From positions 1,061,960-1,125,959 of the forward strand of contig JAQSDV010000002.1 in assembly GCA_029945425.1 (NCBI GenBank): a DNA stretch of 64,000 nt, given 5' to 3'. The first letter of the stretch is position 1. Every line of letters starts with the position of its first letter. The translations under genes and the position numbers were made by a program. Under the pieces are notes generated by a model that saw nothing but the letters and a program-made list of their open reading frames with translations, was not told where the DNA came from and searched no databases. Shown one piece after another: positions 26,246 to 32,788 of this stretch. The DNA comes from a bacterium. Its GTDB lineage: Bacteria > Pseudomonadota > Alphaproteobacteria > Micavibrionales > UBA2020.

Positions 26246-26804
26246 GAATATTTCCCCAGTAGAAAATATAAAAAGCGATCCATGCCACCGCATGGATACG
26301 CACCAGCACCCTGTCGCTGCATTTCAGGAAACGCCGCAGCAGGTACGCCCCCAGCAATGATACGCCCCCGACAACCAGAAACCGCAACAACCGCGCCGGA
26401 ATGCTGACCGCGAGGAATGTGGCGAGGCTGGCAAAGGGTGGGGCTGCGAAGGCGTATAATTTATACGGCGTGCCGCTCAAGGGGCCATAAAACAATGCCC
26501 AGTTACCGGCATCCGCATATTCGTTGCGCACCTTCGCGATCATCAGGTCACTGACGAACGGCACCATGCGCATGACGAAGGACACAAAGGCGGGCGCGTG
26601 GCTCGCCGCCAGATAGACGGCCGCGCCGCCGGTCAATGCACCCGCCAGCGCGGCGAAAGCTGTGCGCAAGTACAACGAACGCGAGAAAATAGCGCAGAGG
26701 GAGATCAGCAGGTCGGGCACGATAAAAAATACCGTCGCCTCGGCAAAGCCCCACATGAAGGCAAGAAAAACGGCAACCGCCAGAAAACGCGGTTTTAATC
26801 CCAC
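26235..26804 (-). CDS. Small multi-pass membrane protein, phospholipid operon
   Basis: 189 residues with five or six hydrophobic helices (about residues 6-26, 30-46, 50-68, 110-140, 150-170, 172-186). The loop PFVSDLMIAKVRNEYADAG precedes an aromatic-rich segment FYGPLSGTPYKLYAF that resembles the VTT/DedA-type membrane fold in general outline, though no DedA motif is clear. It is the fourth gene of a leftward overlapping unit: its start overlaps the acyltransferase stop by 10 bases, and its own stop overlaps the HAD gene stop. A lipid transport or scaffold role is an inference from neighbours only. Confidence 0.6.
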   Translation of the reverse strand: MGLKPRFLAVAVFLAFMWGFAEATVFFIVPDLLISLCAIFSRSLYLRTAFAALAGALTGGAAVYLAASHAPAFVSFVMRMVPFVSDLMIAKVRNEYADAGNWALFYGPLSGTPYKLYAFAAPPFASLATFLAVSIPARLLRFLVVGGVSLLGAYLLRRFLKCSDRVLVRIHAVAWIAFYIFYWGNILKA

Positions 26805-27442
26805 GGCTTGAAATGCCCTTCATCGGCCAGCGCGCGGAACGATGTGCCGAGCGTTTCCATGAATTCCAGCTTGCCGGTTTTGTAATGCAGCGGTTCGCCC
26901 ACGAAAATATCGCAGAAAAACGGCACCAGCACGAAATCATCCTTGGGCAATGCCTTGCCAAGGCCGTGGATAAAGACGGGCGTCACGGGCACGTGCGGGT
27001 AACGCTCCGCCAGATGCGCGATGCCTTTCTTGAACTGCGACAACTGTTCCGGCTCCCCGCGCGAACCTTCGGGGAACAGGATGATGACGTCGCCACGGTC
27101 AAGCGCATCGCAGCAGGGCTGCAGCGGGTCGTAACTGCGGCTGGCGGCGCCGCGCTCCAGCGGGATGATGCCGATCACGCGGGTGGCGAACCATGCCAGC
27201 GCCTTGTTCTTCATGAAATAATCGGCGGCGGCGACGGGGCGGATATTCGGCAGGCGTTTCAGTTTGAACAGCGAAATCAGCATCAATGTATCAAGATGGC
27301 TGTTGTGGTTGGCGACCACGATCGCAGGCCCCTTTTCCGGCAGCAGGTTACGGCGGCGCACCGTCATGCCCAGCAGCAGGATCAGCAGCAGCCGGATGAA
27401 GCTGAAGAAAATGCGGCGCAATGCTTGATTGGGTTTATGCAT
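26795..27442 (-). CDS. Lysophospholipid acyltransferase (PlsC-like)
   Basis: 215 residues. The acyltransferase motif I is IVVANHNSHLDTLML (NHxxxxD with His/Asp), motif II IIPLERGAASRS, motif III LFPEGSRGEP and motif IV VPVTPVFIHGLG, all in the PlsC family order. An N-terminal hydrophobic helix (residues 10-26) anchors it. A longer open frame upstream is only the out-of-frame reading of the preceding gene: the true start is ATG 27442, two bases after the stop of the CdsA-like gene. The enzyme acylates lysophosphatidate-type acceptors at the inner membrane. Confidence 0.85.
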   Translation of the reverse strand: MHKPNQALRRIFFSFIRLLLILLLGMTVRRRNLLPEKGPAIVVANHNSHLDTLMLISLFKLKRLPNIRPVAAADYFMKNKALAWFATRVIGIIPLERGAASRSYDPLQPCCDALDRGDVIILFPEGSRGEPEQLSQFKKGIAHLAERYPHVPVTPVFIHGLGKALPKDDFVLVPFFCDIFVGEPLHYKTGKLEFMETLGTSFRALADEGHFKPWD

Positions 27443-27444
27443 GG

Positions 27445-28380
27445 TCAATAATAAAAGAAGTAAGTGAAGTGAAAGAACAGCGGCGCGGTATAGGTCAGGC
27501 TGTCGATGCGGTCCATGATGCCGCCATGGCCCGGGATCAGCGTGCCGGTATCCTTGACGCCGATATCGCGCTTGATCGCCGAAATCGACACATCGCCGAC
27601 AAAGCCGAACGATGCGATCAGAACCCCCGCCAGCGCCGCATGCAGCGTATCGAACGGCGTCAGGTAGGGCGCGATCAGCATGGCGGTTACGGTCGTGGTA
27701 AAGATGCCGCCCAGCAACCCCTCCCATGTTTTCTTGGGGCTGACGATGGGCAGCACCTGATGCTTGCCGAAACTTTTTCCCCAGACATATTGCGCCACAT
27801 CGTTGAACTGCGTCAGGAAGACAAGGAACAGCAGCAGCCCTGCCCCACCCGCCGAGCCCGCCGCCAACGCCGGCAGCACCAGCAGGAAAGCCATATGGCT
27901 GATCGAAAACACGCAGGTCATCAACCCCCAATGGATCGTGCCGGCGGATTTCAGGAAACCCTCCGTCGCCTGCGCGATGATCATGCGAAACGCGATGAAC
28001 AGGAACATATAGACGGGGATAAAAATAATGAACATCCCGTACCATTCCATCGACGCCCAGTAATATTGCATAGGGATCGACAGATAGGCCCAGAACAGCA
28101 CACGCCTGTCCGCGCGCCGTGTCGGGATCATGGAGAAAAATTCCTTCAGCGCCAGAAAACTCATGAAGCCCAGAAACCATAGCGATACCGTGCGGCTGGC
28201 CAGCAGCGCGATGCTGAACACGCCGATCATGACCCACCAGCTTTTCGTGCGCAGGACCAGTTCGGAATAATCTTTTTCCGGCTTCTTCAGTTTAAGCGCG
28301 TAAACGATAACGCTGGCGATGACCAACAGTCCCCAGAGGAACGCGAGTGCGAAAATGACCTGCTGCGGCGCGTCGGTCAT
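27445..28380 (-). CDS. Phosphatidate cytidylyltransferase (CDP-diglyceride synthase, YnbB/CdsA-like)
   Basis: 311 residues with about eight membrane helices. Near the C-terminus it has the CdsA signature, GDVSISAIKRDIGVKDTGTL followed by IPGHGGIMDRIDSL, with the conserved Asp and His. The enzyme makes CDP-diacylglycerol from phosphatidate and CTP. The operon order with a downstream acyltransferase and an upstream CDP-alcohol phosphatidyltransferase matches the Escherichia coli ynbA-ynbB pairing rather than the housekeeping cdsA locus. It overlaps the upstream gene by four bases and is therefore co-translated. Confidence 0.88.
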   Translation of the reverse strand: MTDAPQQVIFALAFLWGLLVIASVIVYALKLKKPEKDYSELVLRTKSWWVMIGVFSIALLASRTVSLWFLGFMSFLALKEFFSMIPTRRADRRVLFWAYLSIPMQYYWASMEWYGMFIIFIPVYMFLFIAFRMIIAQATEGFLKSAGTIHWGLMTCVFSISHMAFLLVLPALAAGSAGGAGLLLFLVFLTQFNDVAQYVWGKSFGKHQVLPIVSPKKTWEGLLGGIFTTTVTAMLIAPYLTPFDTLHAALAGVLIASFGFVGDVSISAIKRDIGVKDTGTLIPGHGGIMDRIDSLTYTAPLFFHFTYFFYY

Positions 28381-28985
28381 GCCGCGCTTTCCTTCAACGC
28401 CTTGGATGCGCGGTTATAGATGGTATAGGCCACCAGCAGCAGGATTGCGACAAGCGCGAGCGTGAACCACCAGCCGGGCACAAAGCCAACACCAATAAAG
28501 AAACCGATCATACCGAATGCTGCGGCACGGTCGCTTTTCCCCATCGGCCCGTCATATCGGCGGCTGGCGCCGATCTGCAACCCTACCACGCCCGTCATTT
28601 CACTGATGACCGCCAGAAAGCAAATAATGATGACAATCCCTGCGCCCTCAAACGTGACAAGCGCGAAAGGCAAATACAGCGCGGTATCGGAAATCACATC
28701 GCCAAGTTCGTTCAACACCGCGCCCAACCGAGATTTCATGTTGTGTTCGCGCGCCAGCATGCCATCGACGGCATTCAGCGCCATGCGGAAAAACAGAAAC
28801 AGCGGCAGCAGCAGAAACAACACGCGCTCATAACGCACATATAACATCAGAGCGCCATACAGCACCGACAAGACCGTTGCCGCTATCGTCACCTGATTGG
28901 CCGTCACGCCCCGTGCCGCCAGTTTCACCACCAGCGGCCGCAACAATCCCTGAAATTTGCCTTTGAGTTGATAGACACTGGCCAT
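28377..28985 (-). CDS. CDP-alcohol phosphatidyltransferase family protein (YnbA-like), variant motif
   Basis: 202 residues with six hydrophobic helices. The CAPT motif of this family is Dx2DGx2ARx8Gx3Dx3D; here residues 71-96 read N71, D74, G75, A78, R79, G88, N92 and D96, so the first and third Asp are Asn. Such a variant may be normal for the YnbA branch, but it would alter metal binding. The usual reaction joins a CDP-lipid to an alcohol. It starts the phospholipid operon with MASVYQLKGKF and is followed directly by the CDP-diglyceride synthase. The lipid product is unknown. Confidence 0.78.
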   Translation of the reverse strand: MASVYQLKGKFQGLLRPLVVKLAARGVTANQVTIAATVLSVLYGALMLYVRYERVLFLLLPLFLFFRMALNAVDGMLAREHNMKSRLGAVLNELGDVISDTALYLPFALVTFEGAGIVIIICFLAVISEMTGVVGLQIGASRRYDGPMGKSDRAAAFGMIGFFIGVGFVPGWWFTLALVAILLLVAYTIYNRASKALKESAA

Positions 28986-29069
28986 GAATAACTCCCTGCC
29001 CGATTATATGGGCAGAGGGTTACCAATCGGTTTAGATTAAGTATTTCCAGAAACGCGCATTTCCGGAAA

Positions 29070-29579
29070 TTACGGGCGGGCGTTGCCGTCGGGCGCATAG
29101 CCGCGCAATTCGCTGTCGCTCAGGTTGCCGTTTTTGTTGGTGTCGAGCTGGTTGAACAGGGTGGTCGAGCGGCCGTCACGCTGGAATTCAGCCGAATCCA
29201 CCTGCCCGTTATTGTCGCTGTCGAGGTTCGTGAACGGGCGGCCGCCGTCGAGTGTGCCGCCCGTCGTGGTCGTGGGTGCGTGTGCAAGCGACGAGGTATC
29301 GAGCGTATTGCCGCTGGTCGCGCGCAGACTGCCGGTCGGTGTCGTGGTCGAGCCGATGCTGCCGCTGCCCGCGCTGCCATTGCCGGGGTTGCCGATGGAG
29401 CCGGAACCTGTCGAGTTGCTGCCGATCGACGATCCGCCTGCGGAACCGCTTATGGATGAACCACCCGCCGGCCCGCCCACCGAATAACCGCCGCCGCCCG
29501 AGGGCTGCGCCGGCGCGGGCGTTGCAAAAGCGACCATGGCGGTCATCATTGCGATGGCGAGGAGTTGTGCGTTTTTCAT
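29070..29579 (-). CDS. Secreted EF-hand protein with Gly/Ser-rich linker
   Basis: 169 residues. Signal peptide MKNAQLLAIAMMTAMVAFATPAPA (split by cleavage near residue 24). Residues 25-95 are Gly/Ser/Thr-rich and of low complexity (GGSSIGSNSTGSGSIG and similar). The C-terminal part holds two EF-hand loops: LDSDNNGQVDSAEF and LDTNKNGNLSDSEL, each with Asp at positions 1 and 3, Asn/Gly in the middle and Glu at 12. It probably binds calcium outside the cytoplasm and is small. Monocistronic; the gap to the phospholipid operon is 84 bases. Confidence 0.8.
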   Translation of the reverse strand: MKNAQLLAIAMMTAMVAFATPAPAQPSGGGGYSVGGPAGGSSISGSAGGSSIGSNSTGSGSIGNPGNGSAGSGSIGSTTTPTGSLRATSGNTLDTSSLAHAPTTTTGGTLDGGRPFTNLDSDNNGQVDSAEFQRDGRSTTLFNQLDTNKNGNLSDSELRGYAPDGNARP

Positions 29580-29679
29580 CTTGTCTCCGAAAGATTGAAT
29601 TTTTCCTGCTCTTTAGGCAACACCGCACGCGTCGCATTGTTCCACAGGCAGGTGATGAAGAAGATGCTGATTTGGCGGG

Positions 29680-29877
29680 TTATTTCTTTTTAGCGGGTTT
29701 TTTCCTGCGTGATTGTCCTGATTCCGACAGCGCGATCGCGATTGCCTGCTTGCGTGATTTGACCTTGCCGCCCTTCCCGTCTTTGCCGGATTTGAGGGAG
29801 CCGTCCTTGAATTCTTCCATCACTTTTTTGACTTTGCGCTTTTTGCCGGATTTTGTTTTCGGTTTTGTCGCGGGCAT
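29680..29877 (-). CDS. Small basic protein of the DUF6496 type
   Basis: 65 residues. The start is ATG 29877, preceded by AAGGAGAA in good position; a longer frame upstream is not supported. The sequence is Lys-rich at both ends, with the core KVKKVMEEFKDGSLKSG and KSRKQAIAIALSESGQSRRKK. This matches the short DUF6496 proteins I recall (KV..VM.EF..G.L.SG, then QAIAIALSEA), whose function is not known. The basic ends suggest nucleic-acid binding. The assignment is from memory of the pattern and should be checked. Confidence 0.65.
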   Translation of the reverse strand: MPATKPKTKSGKKRKVKKVMEEFKDGSLKSGKDGKGGKVKSRKQAIAIALSESGQSRRKKPAKKK

Positions 29878-29944
29878 GTTTCTTCTCCTTGTCGCAACGC
29901 GGGTTAAGAAATCAACCCTGTTGCGCGGGGTAAGTTCCCCCGCA

Positions 29945-30847
29945 TCAGGAAATATCGAAACGCACGTTGCCGGACAGTGTTTCGCCCTGCTGCAGCACCA
30001 CCATGCCCGTATCCGCAACACCGCGCGTTGCGAGGTTAAACCCGTCATTGATATTGGTGACCGCTTCGGCGCAGAAAAACGGTTTTTCCGCCGGAATGTA
30101 AATCACGAATTGCGCAAACACCGGATCGGCGGTGATGGTGAGCGCGAGATTGCGGTCGGGCCAGTCGATGCGCGCCGTGCCGTCCCAGCCCGTGAAGCAA
30201 TGATCGAGCAGATCGCGCCCCTCCACCCCTTGCGTGGGCGGGCCGAAGCGGTCATCGCCCAGCGTCAGACCCTTGCTGAAATCCCATGCGGCGGGCGTAT
30301 CTGCCACATCCACCGGCACGATATTGCGGCTCTGCCATATCTTCGGCAGATTTGCCGTCAGTTTCGTCTGCGCATTGCGCGGGAAATAGGGATGATGCCC
30401 CAGACCGAAGGGCAACGCCATGCCGGATTCATTCGTGACCGACATCGAAATTTCCAGCCCGTTATTATCCAGCTGGTACACCTGCCGCGCGTGATAGGCA
30501 TAGGGCGTATGCGCCGCTTTCGGCGTGCGGAGTTCCAGCGTCACACGATCGGGTGTTTCCGCCACGGCCTGCCACGGCAGCAGCCAGCCATCGCCATGCA
30601 GTTGATGCACATCGTATTCCGCGCGCGGGCCGACATCGTAAACCTTGCCACCGAAATCCAGCCTGCCGCCGATGATGCGGTTTGAATAGGGCGTCAGCGG
30701 AAAACTGGCCGTGTTCAGCGGCGCGAGCGGCGCGGCGGGGTCATAGGCGCGGAAAACATCCTGCCCGTTATAGCGGAATGACAGAATGCTGCCGCCGGTT
30801 TCGGCGCTGTATTCAAGGGAGAGTTTTTTGTCCGGTGATTGCAGCAT
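29945..30847 (-). CDS. Aldose 1-epimerase family protein
   Basis: 300 residues from ATG 30847, supported by AAAGGA a few bases upstream; a longer start at 30874 has no ribosome site. Galactose mutarotase-type beta-sandwich: NRIIGGRL and HQLHGDGWLLPW (the first conserved His region), the GLGHHPYFP motif (catalytic His), TGWDGTARIDWP, and CAEAVTNINDGFN with the catalytic Glu. The family converts alpha and beta anomers of sugars. No neighbouring sugar gene points to a particular substrate. Confidence 0.85.
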   Translation of the reverse strand: MLQSPDKKLSLEYSAETGGSILSFRYNGQDVFRAYDPAAPLAPLNTASFPLTPYSNRIIGGRLDFGGKVYDVGPRAEYDVHQLHGDGWLLPWQAVAETPDRVTLELRTPKAAHTPYAYHARQVYQLDNNGLEISMSVTNESGMALPFGLGHHPYFPRNAQTKLTANLPKIWQSRNIVPVDVADTPAAWDFSKGLTLGDDRFGPPTQGVEGRDLLDHCFTGWDGTARIDWPDRNLALTITADPVFAQFVIYIPAEKPFFCAEAVTNINDGFNLATRGVADTGMVVLQQGETLSGNVRFDIS

Positions 30848-30875
30848 GGCGGCATCCTTTTTTTCAGGATACAAG

Positions 30876-31586
30876 TCATACCGTCAATTTGTGCTTTTTG
30901 CCAGAGGCGGAAATTTCATCCGCGAAATGATGGTTGACGTTGCGGTGGCGCGCCTCGTCGGCGCGGATGACTATGATGACGTCGCGCAGGCGCGCATCGG
31001 CGGGCAAACGCCAGTATTCGATGGCGACGGGGGGCGCAGGAATATTTTCATGCCGCCCGGCGTCGATTTCATCGAGATAGGCGGTATAGCTGACCACCGC
31101 CTCTTCCTCAAAATATCCGACCAGCCGGTGCGCGGTGCGGGGGGAGACGAGGTAGAGGATAAAGAAACTGTTAAAAAATATCCCCTGCGCCATCAGGATC
31201 AGGAACCGCTCGAACCCGTTCGGCTGTGCGACCGCGATAAAGGTCATCAGGTGCATGCGCTCGTTCTCCGCCTCGTCCAGCAGCGTGCGGATCCAGCCGT
31301 TATCGTCGGCCATACGGCGTAGGCATTTCATGTGCTGCAGCATACCGCCGACCATGCCGGGCACGGCGGCGACCGTTTCCAGCACCACCGCGCGGTGGCC
31401 ATAGCGTTTCTTGAAAAAGGCATCGGCGATAAATCTGAGAAGCTTGGTCAGCGCCAGCGCGACGCGGTCGCTCATGTCTTCGGGGTCGTGATGGCCGTTG
31501 GCGGGCGCGCCTCTCGCGTGATCCTCCGCATGCGATACGTCCTCGAGGACGCGCAAATCGTCCGGATTGCCGGATCTGGCTTCCAC
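30876..31586 (-). CDS. aox: Alternative oxidase (ubiquinol oxidase, diiron)
   Basis: 236 residues. The four-helix diiron motifs are present: [34 protein letters not shown] (Glu and His ligands), [14 protein letters not shown] and [14 protein letters not shown] (Glu, His). It has membrane-embedded hydrophobic segments ([19 protein letters not shown]). The enzyme passes electrons from ubiquinol to oxygen without pumping protons, bypassing the cytochrome chain. The start is uncertain: the longest frame opens with GTG at 31586, directly after an in-frame TAG, and conserved residues begin around residue 32, so some N-terminal residues upstream of MSDRVAL are needed. Confidence 0.92.
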   Translation of the reverse strand: MEARSGNPDDLRVLEDVSHAEDHARGAPANGHHDPEDMSDRVALALTKLLRFIADAFFKKRYGHRAVVLETVAAVPGMVGGMLQHMKCLRRMADDNGWIRTLLDEAENERMHLMTFIAVAQPNGFERFLILMAQGIFFNSFFILYLVSPRTAHRLVGYFEEEAVVSYTAYLDEIDAGRHENIPAPPVAIEYWRLPADARLRDVIIVIRADEARHRNVNHHFADEISASGKKHKLTV

Positions 31587-31754
31587 CTAGTTCAGGGGGC
31601 CGCGGGGAACTTCGTCTTCCCAGAAATCATCAACGATGCTGGGCGTTTTCTGCCTGTCTTTGTTGAGGCGGTTTTCGGCAAGGTATCTGCAGGCAGAAGT
31701 CGCTGCAGAAAGGCGGGATTGGGGAAGTCCGTATCCGTGTTGTCCTGTCAGCAT
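31587..31754 (-). CDS. Possible small protein, in frame and upstream of the alternative oxidase
   Basis: 55 residues, starting ATG 31754 with GAGGAT upstream, ending at a TAG that is immediately followed by the GTG of the oxidase in the same frame. The C-terminal part has a protein-like, charged pattern (LNKDRQKTPSIVDDFWEDE). No family recognised. Either a small gene translationally linked with the oxidase or the N-terminal extension of it cut by a stop. It also abuts the Ku promoter region (Ku starts at 31910 on the other strand). Confidence 0.35.
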   Translation of the reverse strand: MLTGQHGYGLPQSRLSAATSACRYLAENRLNKDRQKTPSIVDDFWEDEVPRGPLN

Positions 31755-31909
31755 GTGATCCTCGTCGGGCAAGAAAATGACTGGTTTGTGAGCAAACGGC
31801 ACAGACGGGCAACAAGTTCCGGAATGTCCATGAAATCGCTGCGACGGCCGGAACCCCCATGTTTCCACAGCGTTAGCGGAAGAAGTTATGACAGTGGGGG
31901 ACGACCGAC

Positions 31910-32785
31910 ATGGCGGCACGCGCATTCTGGAATGGACATATCCGGCTTTCCCTCGTCACCTTTCCGGTGCGGCTCTACCCCGCCATCACGGAAACCGAGA
32001 AGATCAAGCTGCACAAGATCGAGCGCAAGACCGGCAAGCGGATCCATTACAGCAACACGACGGAGGGCGAGGACATCATCGAGGCCTCCGACATCGTGAA
32101 GGGCTACGAATACGAAAAGGGCCATTACATCCAGATCGAGGACGAAGAGCTGAAAAAATTGCGCGTCGAGAGCAAGCACATGATCGACCTTGTCCAGTTC
32201 ACCGACCTGCATGATATCGACCCCATCTATTTCGACCGCCCCTACTACCTCGTGCCCGACGGGCGCGTGGCGGAGGAGGCGTTCGTCACCTTGCGCGATT
32301 CCCTGCGCAGTTCGAAAAAGGTCGGCTTGGGACAGGTCACGATCGCGGGCAAGGAACGCATCGCCGCGATCAAGGCCTGCGGCAAGGGACTGATCCTCGA
32401 AACGCTGCGCTATGCGGGCGAAGTCAACCGCGCGTCGGAATATTTCAGCGATATTCCCGAAGACGCCGATGTGAACAAGGAACAGGTCGATCTCGCCGCC
32501 GAACTCATCAAGCGCAAGACCAAGAAATTCGACCCCCATGCCTTCAAGGACAGTTACCAGCAGGGGTTGCTGGAAATCATCAATGCCAAGCTGCATCACC
32601 GCAAGCCGAAGCTGGGCGCCGAGCCTGTGAAGCCCGGCAAGGTCATCAATATCATGGACGCGCTGAAGAAAAGCCTGGCGGAATCGGGCGGTGCGAAGAA
32701 ATCCACCCGCACGCCTGCGCACAAGCCCGCGCGTGCCGCGCCGAAAAAAGCAACCGCGCCCAAAAAACGGCGCAAAGCGAGCTAA
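31910..32785 (+). CDS. ku: Non-homologous end joining protein Ku
   Basis: 291 residues. Bacterial Ku N-terminus MAARAFWNGHIRLSLVTFPV, Ku core with HKIERKTGKRIHY, IVKGYEYEKGHYIQIED, DPIYFDRPYYLVPD and the KERIAAIKACGKGLILETLRY region; then an extended Lys/Ala/Pro tail (KKATAPKKRRKAS) typical of bacterial Ku and used for DNA interaction or LigD recruitment. Ku dimers bind broken DNA ends. Operon with ligD three bases downstream; the unit is divergent from the alternative oxidase. Confidence 0.95.
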   Translation: MAARAFWNGHIRLSLVTFPVRLYPAITETEKIKLHKIERKTGKRIHYSNTTEGEDIIEASDIVKGYEYEKGHYIQIEDEELKKLRVESKHMIDLVQFTDLHDIDPIYFDRPYYLVPDGRVAEEAFVTLRDSLRSSKKVGLGQVTIAGKERIAAIKACGKGLILETLRYAGEVNRASEYFSDIPEDADVNKEQVDLAAELIKRKTKKFDPHAFKDSYQQGLLEIINAKLHHRKPKLGAEPVKPGKVINIMDALKKSLAESGGAKKSTRTPAHKPARAAPKKATAPKKRRKAS

Positions 32786-32788
32786 CCC

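Noticed and set aside
26795..28237. 480-codon frame reading across the CDP-diglyceride synthase and the acyltransferase
   Set aside because: Its first half is the wrong frame of the synthase; only the part from ATG 27442 is the acyltransferase. No fusion is involved.
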